Virus record (IMG/VR): IMGVR_UViG_3300023112_001499
Location: 1 to 37,978 of that record
Direction: 5' to 3' (one strand)
DNA from: a virus
Length of the DNA stretch: 37,978 nt
Part shown: one piece after another, positions 29,401-37,339 of the stretch
Position numbering within the stretch: the first letter of the stretch is position 1
How the letters are laid out: each line of letters starts with the position of its first letter
Program-made: the position numbers and the translations under genes
Notes under the pieces: model-generated
Told to the model about the DNA's origin: nothing
What the model saw: the letters and a program-made list of their open reading frames with translations, nothing else
The model's database searches: none

Positions 29401-29743
29401 TCACAGGTTCAGAGATGCACTGCCAATAGAGCTTCAAGACGATGTTGTCAAATATCTGTCGAATCCCGGCTGTCCATGCAATGTACCGATTTACAAAAAA
29501 ATAATTAAAAAATGCAAAAAGGAATTGAAAGAGTACTATCCAAATTTATCAATTTCCAAAGTGGATGAAGAAGAAAAGGAAGTTGAGATTCTTTCCAAAA
29601 ACAACTTTTCTGTTATAAATTGTCATATAGATGAGCTTGAAGAAAAGCTGAGAACGCTACCGCCTGGAAGAAAACAAATAGCGGTTTGCAGATTCGAAGA
29701 TCAAGCGACTGTTGTCTTAAATGAATTAGATGTTATATACTAA
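29357..29743 (+). CDS. hypothetical protein, 128 aa
   Basis: The product has a basic helical N-terminal half (ELQDDVVKYLSNPGCPCN... then KKIIKKCKKELKEYYP) with three Cys and a beta-rich C-terminal half containing KLRTLPPGRKQIAVCRF. The start may be Met at 29357 or Met at 29375; the second would reduce the overlap with the upstream gene and begins MDVKAALNDH. No family is recognised. It is convergent with the PAS gene; the 23-nt gap holds arms of a possible hairpin (AAAGTAG and CTACTTT) without a convincing T-run. Confidence 0.55.
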   Translation: MKKIGLMDVKAALNDHRFRDALPIELQDDVVKYLSNPGCPCNVPIYKKIIKKCKKELKEYYPNLSISKVDEEEKEVEILSKNNFSVINCHIDELEEKLRTLPPGRKQIAVCRFEDQATVVLNELDVIY

Positions 29744-29766
29744 AAAGTAGTTAACGACCTGATTTT

Positions 29767-30264
29767 TCATGCTACTTTCGAGAGCATTTCTTTTGCTTTA
29801 TTCTCTATGTTTTTTAAACTCTCTGTTTCTTTTTGTTTTATAGACTCTAGCTCTTCTTCTATTCTTTTTCTCTCTGTGATGCACATCATGGTTCCATGGA
29901 GAGTGTTGTCACAGTTCAGGGATGCGGTGATTGCCACCCATATACGGTCTCCAGCCTTGGCACTAGGGATGCATCCCATTTTGCCTCTTTTGTTTGATAG
30001 CTTAAATTGTACTTCATAATTTTCTAAAGTATTATTATTGTCGCACAAATCAACAAGAAGCTTTTCTCTTGTTGGGCAACCGCAGTATATATCTTTTATG
30101 TTTGTGCCAATTAATTCTTTTGCACTATTGTAACCAAACATTCTAGCACAGAAATCATTAGCTTTCAAAAAGGTTCCATCAATGGAAGTTTTATAAATTC
30201 CAATAGGAATACTTTGCATCATTTTTTTACATTCTTGTAATTCTTTAATTTGTTGTACATCCAT
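29767..30264 (-). CDS. stand-alone PAS-domain protein
   Basis: Residues 15-130 match a PAS sensor domain: IPIGIYKTSIDGTFLKANDF, FGYNSAKELIGTNIKDIY, then a beta-rich end with GTMMCITERKRIEEELE, where ITERK is the typical linker after PAS. A short coiled coil (about 130-165) ends the chain, and there is no kinase, cyclase or DNA-binding output domain. A clear ribosome binding site (GGAAGGAA) precedes the ATG. A free PAS domain could act by binding a host sensor or as a dimeric ligand sensor. That is inference; PAS domains are uncommon in phages. Confidence 0.8.
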   Translation of the reverse strand: MDVQQIKELQECKKMMQSIPIGIYKTSIDGTFLKANDFCARMFGYNSAKELIGTNIKDIYCGCPTREKLLVDLCDNNNTLENYEVQFKLSNKRGKMGCIPSAKAGDRIWVAITASLNCDNTLHGTMMCITERKRIEEELESIKQKETESLKNIENKAKEMLSKVA

Positions 30265-30338
30265 GTGCGGTTCCTTCCAAAATTACTAGTACTGTATCTA
30301 TAACAAGCTTTGAACTTTTATGGTTCGTTTGGAAAAAT

Positions 30339-31292
30339 TTAATATACAACTTTAGTTTCTTCTAAGATTTTATTACAACTTGAAATCATTTTTTTAGGAT
30401 ATTCTTTGTATTTTGTGATGTCCACTGGCCAGTCATCGTTCGATAGTCTTTTTTCCCCCATTAGAATTCCATTTAAGTATAAGCTTTTGGCTTTTTTATA
30501 ATTTTTCATTTGATAGTAAATATCAGCCAGTAGACACCAAAACTCTGCCATTAACGGCCTTACCGCCAAGCACGGTAAAATTTGTTGAATTGATTTTTTA
30601 TAATCTTTTTCATGAGTTAAAAAAACAATTGCCATATAGTATTTCATCATGACGACTGATTTTCCTTGACCTTCTTGGAAAAGGTATCGGTTTGCTTCAT
30701 TTATAAAATGTTCATACTCTCCCATTCGCAACAAGTTGCATGCTTTGTAGTAAATGGGACCTGATAGTGTGGGACTGTCTTTCATCCAATTTTCTACAAT
30801 TTCAAGTTTCTCTTTAGGATTTTGAATTTCCTGCGAGAACACTACAACAGGTATCAGGTTCGAGCATTGTATGTCAACATGTTCGTGAACAGGGTTTTTG
30901 TACTTCAAGGATTTATCTTCATTCCATATTCGAACTTCTTTGGTTATGTTTTTATTTTGCATAACTTGAATTAAATACGCAGTAGAAGCGGCATCTTCTT
31001 CGTTTAGCAACTGAATTTTGTCATGCCCTTTAACCAAGAACTCCCAAGGCTCTAGAAAAAATATCCATTTTGATTTTGTTTTTTCTATTAATTTGTTTTT
31101 AGCCTTGCTGAAATCTTTTTCCCACTTAATTTTGTATATGTCGCAATTAAATTTTTTGCATATTTTTAAAGTGTCATCTGTGCTTCCCAAATCTCCTATT
31201 ACTATTTGGCAATCAATTGAAAATATAGATGTTAAGCATTTTTCTATAGTTTTACTATTGTTTTTTGTCAGCAGGCAGATCGACAACGACAT
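30339..31292 (-). CDS. family 2 glycosyltransferase with TPR-like C-terminus
   Basis: The N-terminal domain (about residues 1-115) is a GT2-type glycosyltransferase: SLSICLLTKNNSKTIEKCL, IVIGDLGSTDDTLKICKKF (nucleotide-sugar binding) and WIFFLEPWEF in the region of the metal site. The usual DxD triad is degenerate (LEPWEF). The C-terminal part (about 170-300) consists of paired helices of TPR type, for example YKKSIQQILPCLAVRPLMAE and FWCLLADIYYQMKNYKKAKS. This arrangement is common in GT2 proteins that modify proteins or glycans. The start overlaps the upstream 61-codon gene by 38 nt. The target is unknown. Confidence 0.75.
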   Translation of the reverse strand: MSLSICLLTKNNSKTIEKCLTSIFSIDCQIVIGDLGSTDDTLKICKKFNCDIYKIKWEKDFSKAKNKLIEKTKSKWIFFLEPWEFLVKGHDKIQLLNEEDAASTAYLIQVMQNKNITKEVRIWNEDKSLKYKNPVHEHVDIQCSNLIPVVVFSQEIQNPKEKLEIVENWMKDSPTLSGPIYYKACNLLRMGEYEHFINEANRYLFQEGQGKSVVMMKYYMAIVFLTHEKDYKKSIQQILPCLAVRPLMAEFWCLLADIYYQMKNYKKAKSLYLNGILMGEKRLSNDDWPVDITKYKEYPKKMISSCNKILEETKVVY

Positions 31293-31440
31293 TGAACCTC
31301 TCCTTTAACAAGTGAGACAGACCAATAGACTCTGGGGACATTTCCATAGAATCATAGTGTTTCTTCAAGTCTATATAACATTTTTCAGCGTCTGGACTCT
31401 CTAATAATCTTAGGTAATGTTGAATTATTTCATCTTTCAT
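31255..31440 (-). CDS. hypothetical protein, 61 aa
   Basis: This is a short acidic, helical protein beginning MKDEIIQHYLRLLESPDAEK and ending in a Lys-rich tail. Nothing in it indicates a function. It overlaps the glycosyltransferase start by 38 nt, so it may help its translation. A TATAAT lies about 10 nt upstream of the ATG on the minus strand but without a good -35. Confidence 0.45.
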   Translation of the reverse strand: MKDEIIQHYLRLLESPDAEKCYIDLKKHYDSMEMSPESIGLSHLLKERFNVVVDLPADKKQ

Positions 31441-31539
31441 AAAATTATTATAGAAAGTTGCATCACTTTAAGAAAGGTGTAGAAATTATATCTGATAAAA
31501 AAACAAAGTTTCTCCCTATCTTATAGGATCAGAACAGGA

Positions 31540-31723
31540 ATGTACAATAAGCAACAATTAACCAACCAACTAACAAAGGGTTGAAAATGTTTTAGATCTT
31601 GCAAGGGATTCTGGAATTGATCTTTATAATTATAAAGATCAAGGAGGTCTAATTGACGCTGTAACAGGTAAGCGGATGTTTCAAGAACAACGTCTACAAA
31701 TTGCAAGATACGAATTAATATGA
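31540..31723 (+). pseudogene. small gene split by a +1 frameshift, upstream of gp55
   Basis: The frame from ATG 31540 reads 14 codons (MYNKQQLTNQLTKG) and stops at TGA 31582. The +1 frame, open from 31580 to TGA 31721, continues as a convincing protein: VENVLDLARDSGIDLYNYKD, then GGLIDAVTGKRMFQEQRL and QIARYELI. The two parts join into one 60-residue product if one base is skipped at GGT-TGA. Its stop lies seven bases before the gp55 ATG with GAGGT between them, as in a coupled gene pair, so this is probably a real gene. The break is either a programmed +1 shift at UGA, a real mutation, or a sequencing error in the AAAGGG run. The minus-strand frame here (31521-31706) is a shadow. Confidence 0.5.
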
Positions 31724-31729
31724 GGTAAA

Positions 31730-32275
31730 ATGTCCACAGAATATTTAAACAATAAAACTTTTGAAGTAATGATATGTAAATTTCAAGGGTCTAAAAGAAA
31801 TAAAGCAAGATATGAATTAATTTTAGAAGATTTAAAAGACAAAAGAAAAAGAAAAAATAAAAGAAAAGCAAACACAAAAGAAGACAACAAGTCATTAAAT
31901 CAGAATGTGAAATTATACGACCAAGCAAGTCAAGACTATAGCGACTCACAAGTAGACTTGGCAAATGCTTTTTACAAGCTTTCTGAGAACATTGTGAGAT
32001 ATGCCAAATTCAATCTAATTGATGTAGACGATGCTGTTCAAGAAGGCGTAATGATTTGTTTTGACAAAATAGATCGTTTTGACCCCCAAAAAGGAAAAGC
32101 TTTCAACTACATGACGACGTGTATATTAAATCACTTCCGACAGCTTTATAGGACTGCTAGAAATTATAATGAATTAAAGAAAAAATATCATGATTTTCTA
32201 AATATTCAACTGTATTCCCCCGCCTTTAGAAACGGGAAAGATCTCAGGACAAACTCGTGGAATGATAGAAGATAG
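31730..32275 (+). CDS. 55: gp55-like late-transcription sigma factor
   Basis: This is a small sigma factor that directs RNA polymerase to late promoters. Region 2 is clear: DVDDAVQEGVMICFDKIDRF, then DPQKGKAFNYMTTCILNHFR (about residues 101-142), followed by QLYRTARNYNELKKKY. The N-terminal half is Lys-rich with YLNNKTFEVMICKFQ. The length (181) is close to T4 gp55 (185), and no region 4 is present, as in T4, where the sliding clamp and gp33 supply activation. A good ribosome binding site (GAGGT) lies just before the ATG. Its predicted target boxes are found at 2160, 12740 and 26071. Confidence 0.9.
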   Translation: MSTEYLNNKTFEVMICKFQGSKRNKARYELILEDLKDKRKRKNKRKANTKEDNKSLNQNVKLYDQASQDYSDSQVDLANAFYKLSENIVRYAKFNLIDVDDAVQEGVMICFDKIDRFDPQKGKAFNYMTTCILNHFRQLYRTARNYNELKKKYHDFLNIQLYSPAFRNGKDLRTNSWNDRR

Positions 32276-32295
32276 ATTTATTTTTAAAACATGCA

Positions 32296-32324
32296 TTGAA
32301 ATGAGTGAATGGTTTTTATATATT
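32296..32324 (+). promoter_or_regulatory. candidate sigma70-like promoter
   Basis: TTGAAA (32296-32301) and TATATT (32319-32324) are separated by 17 nt, in front of the gene at 32345. A start near 32331 gives a short leader containing AAGGAT. It lies in the 69-nt gap after gp55, which supports a separate transcript for that gene. Confidence 0.45.
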
Positions 32325-32344
32325 TGATGTTGTAAGGATAAACT

Positions 32345-32602
32345 ATGCAAAACACAGACATGATAGACATTCTTGAAAGACAAGAAGTTATAGACAAGCT
32401 TGTTGATAAAGGATATGGAGAACTGGTTGAGGCATTTCTTTTAAATGAGTCAACAGTGTATACAAAAAAAGGTAGACTTAACAAGTGTGGAGCTTGCAGG
32501 GTTCTCGGGTGGAAAACCAAGAAATTAGAGGATGCCCTAGCAGAGTGCAGAGAAATACTTGCTTCTGAATTTGACGACTTAGTCGAAGAAGATGAAGATT
32601 AA
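32345..32602 (+). CDS. hypothetical protein, 85 aa
   Basis: This is a small acidic protein with an N-terminal helical part (MIDILERQEVIDKLVDKGYG), a basic middle with CGAC (around residue 48), and a very acidic C-terminal tail (EFDDLVEEDED). No family is recognised. A ribosome binding site (AAGGAT) and a candidate promoter precede it. It is the last plus-strand gene and is convergent with the tail tube paralogue; the 94-nt gap that follows shows no clear terminator. Confidence 0.6.
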   Translation: MQNTDMIDILERQEVIDKLVDKGYGELVEAFLLNESTVYTKKGRLNKCGACRVLGWKTKKLEDALAECREILASEFDDLVEEDED

Positions 32603-32696
32603 GATCATCCGCCGTTGCATCTTAGCAAGCCCTTTGCCGCTTAGAGCGAGTTTCTCGATTGAGGACTGGACTGAAGGTTATTGGAAGGTGATTGTG

Positions 32697-33209
32697 TTAT
32701 TGTGTTATTATGTAAGCTCTGTCGTATCTTAAGGTTAATTCGCAAACCACATGTTCGGAATCACCATAATCTAAATCTCCAAAGTCTACGCTTTGAGGAT
32801 ATAGGTTTTCGTATCGCCATATTTCTATAGGGTCGCCACAGCCACTTAGCATTGAAAGGTCCCCATTCTTTTTGAATCCTTCATTTGGCACGTCCCATTC
32901 CCCATTGTTGTTTCCGCCAGGGTTGTATATCTCCTGAATCCAGCCAAATATTGGATGATATTGTTTTGCCAAATCATATAACACTAGTGTTATAGGTTTC
33001 CAATCGGGTTTCACGGGGTAATATATTGTTTCATTTAGATGTTGAGCTTCCTGTTCTTTGAAGTCTATAGAGGGCCTAGCAGATTTACTTGGAGGCAATG
33101 AGTTAACGCCTGATTGAGATATTCCTGGTATAGAAAACTCCCATCTAAACTTTTGCTTCCAGCATAAGCTTTTTCTTTCAAGTCCAAAATCAAGTCCCAT
33201 ATTAGCCAT
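32697..33209 (-). CDS. second gp19-like tail tube protein
   Basis: The start MANMGLDFGLERKSL and KQKFRWEFSIPGI parallel the tail tube gene at 34076-34669 (MANMGIGKLGG..., KRKFRWTFRV). The end has YPQSVDFGDLDYGDSEHVVC and ELTLRYDRAY, matching the other's NDMWPTAMNFGELDYSSSE and ELTLRYAS. The two are therefore paralogues of T4 gp19 (170 and 197 residues). One could be the main tube and the other a tube-terminal or baseplate-distal variant, such as the role of gp54/gp48 in T4. It overlaps the sulfotransferase stop by eight bases. Confidence 0.75.
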   Translation of the reverse strand: MANMGLDFGLERKSLCWKQKFRWEFSIPGISQSGVNSLPPSKSARPSIDFKEQEAQHLNETIYYPVKPDWKPITLVLYDLAKQYHPIFGWIQEIYNPGGNNNGEWDVPNEGFKKNGDLSMLSGCGDPIEIWRYENLYPQSVDFGDLDYGDSEHVVCELTLRYDRAYIITQ

Positions 33210-33993
33210 TTTTGTATCCCAATTCTTGCATGTAAGTTTTTAATTTTGAGTATTTTTCAAACATCTCGTTTTTTCTTTTGTCGCCAAGTTTAAAATCTCT
33301 TTCATCATCTGGAGAAGCTTTATGGATAACTTTCCATTCTGAGATAAATTTATCTGTTTCAGTCGTTTTTAGTTCTCCTAAAAATCTTAAAAGATCGCAA
33401 ATTATTTCTTCTTTTTCTTCATTGCTTTTTTGCGACAACTTATCTATTTGAAACAAAAAAGATTCATTATTGCTTTTGTAAAATTCATAAGATTTTATCC
33501 AAAGATCTATCCATTCTTCTAGATTTTGTTTTTTTACAAAAGTATTTTTTTGAGATTCAAAGGATAAAAAAGGATCTCTAATGCAAACTATCCACTTTGC
33601 GTTGTTCCAAACTCTTTTAAGAGTCTCAACTTCTTTTTTTCTTGCGCATAGCCATAATGCTTTGTGCCCCCATTTTGTTTGTCCTGGTTTTTGATTTCCG
33701 TATCCTGAAATAAATTCATAAATCATTTTTCTCCAAATTGATTCACACCTTTGCGGATTACTACCGGAGTAGTGTGGAATTGCATAGTCTTTAACCGTTT
33801 TGCTCTTGTTTGATTTTTCCCCCCACTCTCCAGCTTGTATCATTTTATCAAGCCATTGTGTACTTTCTTTCCAAGATAACTTAGGCTCTTGCCCGTGTAT
33901 GTATATGTTGGGGTGAGAGCATAAAAAAAATTGCATCCATGTGGTTCCACTTCGAGGCGGTCCAGTTATGACTATAGGGTTATCGTATTGCAT
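33202..33993 (-). CDS. sulfotransferase family protein
   Basis: Sulfotransferases move sulfate from PAPS to a hydroxyl or amino group. The 5'-phosphosulfate loop is PIVITGPPRSGTTWMQFFLC (about residues 6-25), and the 3'-phosphate loop is WIVCIRDPFLSFESQK (about 133-148). The C-terminal part is basic and helical and lacks an obvious family signature. No Shine-Dalgarno precedes the ATG; TATATAAAC is directly upstream, which resembles a late box with a very short leader. It lies between two tube genes, an odd site. The substrate is unknown; virion or host glycan or peptide modification is possible. Confidence 0.8.
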   Translation of the reverse strand: MQYDNPIVITGPPRSGTTWMQFFLCSHPNIYIHGQEPKLSWKESTQWLDKMIQAGEWGEKSNKSKTVKDYAIPHYSGSNPQRCESIWRKMIYEFISGYGNQKPGQTKWGHKALWLCARKKEVETLKRVWNNAKWIVCIRDPFLSFESQKNTFVKKQNLEEWIDLWIKSYEFYKSNNESFLFQIDKLSQKSNEEKEEIICDLLRFLGELKTTETDKFISEWKVIHKASPDDERDFKLGDKRKNEMFEKYSKLKTYMQELGYKNG

Positions 33994-34006
33994 GTGTTTA
34001 TATAGT

Positions 34007-34041
34007 AAAAAAAGCCTGTGTTTGAAAAAACACAGGCTTTT
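34007..34041 (-). terminator. intrinsic terminator after the first tail tube gene
   Basis: A 12-bp stem (34012-34023 with 34028-34039) with a four-base loop is followed by seven U on the minus strand (34007-34013). It separates the tube gene at 34076 from the sulfotransferase gene, which therefore needs its own promoter (see TATATAAAC at 34004-33996). Confidence 0.85.
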
Positions 34042-34075
34042 CTTATGGCCGGAAGTAAAACATGTTGTAGGAGTT

Positions 34076-34669
34076 CTAGCTAACTGTTCCTAGTACAGTT
34101 CCTCCAGATGTACCAGTACAAGGACCACAACAGCTTTGTGGCGTGTAACCAGGACAAACTGATCTATAATCAACCGAAGCATATCTCAACGTTAGCTCGA
34201 TTGTTGACTCTTCGGAACTAGAATAGTCTAGTTCTCCAAAGTTCATGGCTGTTGGCCACATATCGTTCAATACCCAAGTTTCGAGAACGTTTCCACAACC
34301 GTCAAACAGGTTGAGCGTTCCACGACCAGAGTAGTGAATTCTTTGAGATCCCTGCTTAAGGGCGACAGGATCTGTAAATTCATAGACACTGGCAAGCCAG
34401 TTCCATAAAGGTGCGTTATCTATAGTAGCAACGTCATAGTATGTTACTGTAATTGTTTCCCAAGTCGCTTTGCCTGGAATAAAGGTCTTAGCGTTTTGGA
34501 AATTAATTTCCGTTTCTTCAATTGATAGGTTTGGTCTCGAAGCGATTTTAACAAAGTGTTCTTCAACGGATTGTCCACCGCAAATTTCATCTACACGAAA
34601 AGTCCAACGGAACTTTCTCTTGAAGATCAATTGAGAACCACCTAATTTTCCAATTCCCATGTTTGCCAT
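34076..34669 (-). CDS. 19: tail tube protein, gp19-like
   Basis: This is the T4 gp19-type tail tube subunit. The evidence is its place after the sheath gene, its size (197 residues, T4 gp19 163), the N-terminal FKRKFRWTFRVDEI, the beta-rich middle with WETITVTYYDVATIDNAPLW and the C-terminal GELDYSSSEESTIELTLRYA. The tail of about 30 residues is rich in Cys, Gly and Thr (five Cys) and is not found in its paralogue. An AGGAG site precedes the ATG. Terminators lie on both sides, so the gene can be transcribed separately and at a high level. Confidence 0.8.
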   Translation of the reverse strand: MANMGIGKLGGSQLIFKRKFRWTFRVDEICGGQSVEEHFVKIASRPNLSIEETEINFQNAKTFIPGKATWETITVTYYDVATIDNAPLWNWLASVYEFTDPVALKQGSQRIHYSGRGTLNLFDGCGNVLETWVLNDMWPTAMNFGELDYSSSEESTIELTLRYASVDYRSVCPGYTPQSCCGPCTGTSGGTVLGTVS

Positions 34670-34716
34670 AATGTTAATTCTCCTAAATATTTAGATGATT
34701 TTTATTTCAACAAATA

Positions 34717-34741
34717 CCCCCTGCTCAGGACGAGCAGGGGG
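34717..34741 (-). terminator. intrinsic terminator between sheath and tube genes
   Basis: A perfect 10-bp G/C-rich stem (CCCCCTGCTC, 34717-34726, with 34732-34741) with a five-base loop is followed on the minus strand by a moderately U-rich stretch. It lies 14 nt after the sheath stop. It may limit read-through and set the ratio between sheath and tube. Confidence 0.75.
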
Positions 34742-34755
34742 GATCTATCTATTTT

Positions 34756-37113
34756 TTAGAACGTGTCAGCATTCTCTGCGAAGCTGCCAGTTCTGTGAAC
34801 GCTGAATTCTATAAACATAAATTCAACGGCTCTTGTTGGTTGAACACCGATTCTCGCTCGGAACTCATTTCGATCTATTACATCTGGTGTGTTAAGCTCT
34901 TCATCGGCTTGGATGATGAAGTCGGTTAAACCACGACCAATTTGAACTTCTCTAAGAATTTCAGTTGAAATGTCAACAAATCTTTGTCTAAAGACTTCGT
35001 CATGTGGATCGAAAAGTAAACCTCTCGAAGCTTGTCTAATTCTCTTTTCAAGAACAAAGAGAAGCCTTCTGACATTAACACGATCCAGTGCTGTAGGTCT
35101 TCTTTGAAGAGTCTTTTGACCCCATACAAGGAAACCATCAAAATCGCTAAAGTTCACGATAGGATTAACAGCGTTTCTATTTCCGTACATTAAGTCTCTT
35201 TCTTCAAGAGTTGGACGGGAATAAACATCTGAAATTCCAGGAACGATACCACGATTTGCACCAGCGGGAGCAAACCAAGGTTCTGCTAATTGATCACTTC
35301 TTGCATAAACTGCCATCACTGACCCAGATGGTGGAACCCAAACATCTACTCTATTGAAGTTGTCTCTTACCTTGACCCAAGGCCAGTAAAGAGCACCAAA
35401 GTCACTATCAAATCTAGTAGTGTTTAGAGGGTGAGCACCGTTCTGCCATTGAACTATTTCATCAACAGTTAGACCGAATGGTGGGTCTATCAACGCCAGA
35501 CAATCCTGTCTAAAGTTTTCACAAACGTCCAGCATAGCAAGAACGATTGATGTAGATGGATGACCTGGAACAGCAATCAAATCAATGTCGATTTGCTCTG
35601 GCTCAGATAAGGCATAAAGCCCACTGTATGACAGAGAGTTTCCAATGATTAGAGCATCTTGATCGTCTGGATCTGATGGAATTCCATCACTACCGCCTGC
35701 AAGGCTGTATGTTCCATCCAGTGGCGGTGCAAGAGTGGCTGTGTTGTCTTGAACACGAACCCAATCTGATACCAATGTCAGGAATGTTTCTACGTAGAAC
35801 CTACTAGAGGAATCTTTAACAAGGTTGCCCCAAGATTCTACTTGATTGGAATCATTGTAGACATCCATAGTGAAAACGCCTTCTCTAGTATCGTTTTTAA
35901 TAACGACTTGAGTTGCGTTTCCATCAACACCAGCACTATCTGCTGTAAGGGTGAAACTGTTAGTACTGGCAACAGAGTTTCCAGTTACAATTCCGTATGT
36001 TTCAACAGCAGCATCTCCGCTTACACCAGATGGGCTTGCACCCTCTGCTGTGACACCATCAAAATCAAACAATGAAGCAGCGGTGCTTTCTGTTTTGATT
36101 AAGAGTCGTGCGTCTCGTCCGTGATGCAGAGTTTGAAGCGTTAGGTTGTCACCAGTTGCAACAGCTTCAAATCCGCCAGGAATATCTCCATTAGTAATTT
36201 GAAGATTGATTTCCGTTAGAACTTCAAGAGTTGTTTTTTCTGCACCTTCTAGAACGGCCAAGTCAACAACTTGAACCACATTGTCGATAAGAACATTGTC
36301 TGTTCCGTCAACAACAATTAAAAGCTGAAGATTAGAAAGACCAGTGAAGTCCCATTCTCCTGGTCCTTGATATCCATCTACTGGATATCTGTCTTCGCCA
36401 GAAGTAGAAGCAGCAATAGTCATTCCTGTTCCTAGTCCTGTTACAGAACTAGAACCACCATAGATAGCATCTTGAACAGATACCAGTTCTAAAGAAGCGT
36501 CTGGTCCATATGCGAATGTGCTTTCGACTGCAATTCTATTTGATCCGTCGCATGTGAACTGAATTCCGTCAACTGTTGAATCGAGTTGATCATTTAAAGC
36601 TTCTGCCAGATCTTCACATGTGTATGGGCCTGGTGTTGTTCTGTTGGCGTCTGCCAACACAACCAAAGTTTTAGATGCTAAAACTCCATTCAGTTTCCAG
36701 CGGAAAAATGAATCGTCGCCAAACGAATATGTTTCTGCTGTGTCTGATTGAATTATGATTTGACCACCTGCAACAGGTACGTCAAATTCAGCAGTAGTGG
36801 CACGTTCGTCACTGACTGCGTCTTGGTCGCCAACTCTAACTACGTATAGTTCGTTAGCAACTAATAAATATTGCTCGGCAGCGTAAATCAAGTAGGGATC
36901 ACCACTCTCAGGATGTGGATATCCAAATACTGTGTGTAGTTCTCTACTTGTTCTCACAACAGTAGGAATATTAATTGGGCCTTTACTTGCAAACCCAACT
37001 AATCCTGCTCTGTGAAAAGACTGCTCAGGAGCAATAAAAGATAAATCTTTTTCAGCAATTCGAACGCTTGGTGAAATTGTGTTCGAAGGCGGAAATCCCC
37101 TTAATATCGCCAT
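34756..37113 (-). CDS. 18: tail sheath protein, gp18-like
   Basis: This is the contractile tail sheath. The N-terminus AGLVGFASKGPINIPTVVRT then FGYPHPESGDPYLIYAAEQY and the C-terminal region FSDFDGFLVWGQKTLQRRPT, followed by NVRRLLFVLEKRIRQASR and NEFRARIGVQPTRAVEFMF, are typical of T4 gp18. The length is 785 (T4 gp18 659). The middle (about residues 105-365) holds two consecutive domains of about 125 residues with a similar strand pattern, each with a stretch of the form G-P-D-A or G-R-D-A followed by L, likely exposed on the sheath surface. AGGGAG precedes the ATG. It lies between the 73-residue gene (4-nt gap) and the tube gene. Confidence 0.9.
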   Translation of the reverse strand: MAILRGFPPSNTISPSVRIAEKDLSFIAPEQSFHRAGLVGFASKGPINIPTVVRTSRELHTVFGYPHPESGDPYLIYAAEQYLLVANELYVVRVGDQDAVSDERATTAEFDVPVAGGQIIIQSDTAETYSFGDDSFFRWKLNGVLASKTLVVLADANRTTPGPYTCEDLAEALNDQLDSTVDGIQFTCDGSNRIAVESTFAYGPDASLELVSVQDAIYGGSSSVTGLGTGMTIAASTSGEDRYPVDGYQGPGEWDFTGLSNLQLLIVVDGTDNVLIDNVVQVVDLAVLEGAEKTTLEVLTEINLQITNGDIPGGFEAVATGDNLTLQTLHHGRDARLLIKTESTAASLFDFDGVTAEGASPSGVSGDAAVETYGIVTGNSVASTNSFTLTADSAGVDGNATQVVIKNDTREGVFTMDVYNDSNQVESWGNLVKDSSSRFYVETFLTLVSDWVRVQDNTATLAPPLDGTYSLAGGSDGIPSDPDDQDALIIGNSLSYSGLYALSEPEQIDIDLIAVPGHPSTSIVLAMLDVCENFRQDCLALIDPPFGLTVDEIVQWQNGAHPLNTTRFDSDFGALYWPWVKVRDNFNRVDVWVPPSGSVMAVYARSDQLAEPWFAPAGANRGIVPGISDVYSRPTLEERDLMYGNRNAVNPIVNFSDFDGFLVWGQKTLQRRPTALDRVNVRRLLFVLEKRIRQASRGLLFDPHDEVFRQRFVDISTEILREVQIGRGLTDFIIQADEELNTPDVIDRNEFRARIGVQPTRAVEFMFIEFSVHRTGSFAENADTF

Positions 37114-37117
37114 AGTG

Positions 37118-37339
37118 TTATTCTCCCTTACTCAATTTGTCTGATATTTTTCGTGTTGAAATCAAGCCATCTTGTTCTGCTTTGTCAACATAATCTGTTT
37201 TTCTTTCGTCTGCTAAGAATCTAACATTTTGATTTTTACCAATTCCAGGAATGTTAAGGCATGTGAAAGAGTTAGTTTTTTTCGTAGAACGAACTACTAA
37301 CTGTACCGGCCATCTTTTCTTATTGGTTATTTCAATCAT
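37118..37339 (-). CDS. hypothetical protein between gp15-like and sheath
   Basis: The 73-residue basic protein (MIEITNKKRWPVQLVVRS..., then IPGIGKNQNVRFLADERK) is not recognised. Its position between the gp15-like and sheath genes, with a four-base overlap upstream and four bases before the sheath ATG, suggests a small tail-assembly protein. In the same position contractile phages often encode small connectors or sheath-completion proteins. No motif confirms this. Confidence 0.6.
   Translation of the reverse strand: MIEITNKKRWPVQLVVRSTKKTNSFTCLNIPGIGKNQNVRFLADERKTDYVDKAEQDGLISTRKISDKLSKGE

Noticed and set aside
31521-31706. 61-codon minus-strand frame upstream of gp55
   Set aside because: The plus strand encodes a better, coupled protein here (split by a +1 shift). 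The minus frame reads as an antisense shadow.
32603-32696. Possible terminator or small RNA between convergent genes
   Set aside because: No stable hairpin with a T-run could be found by eye.
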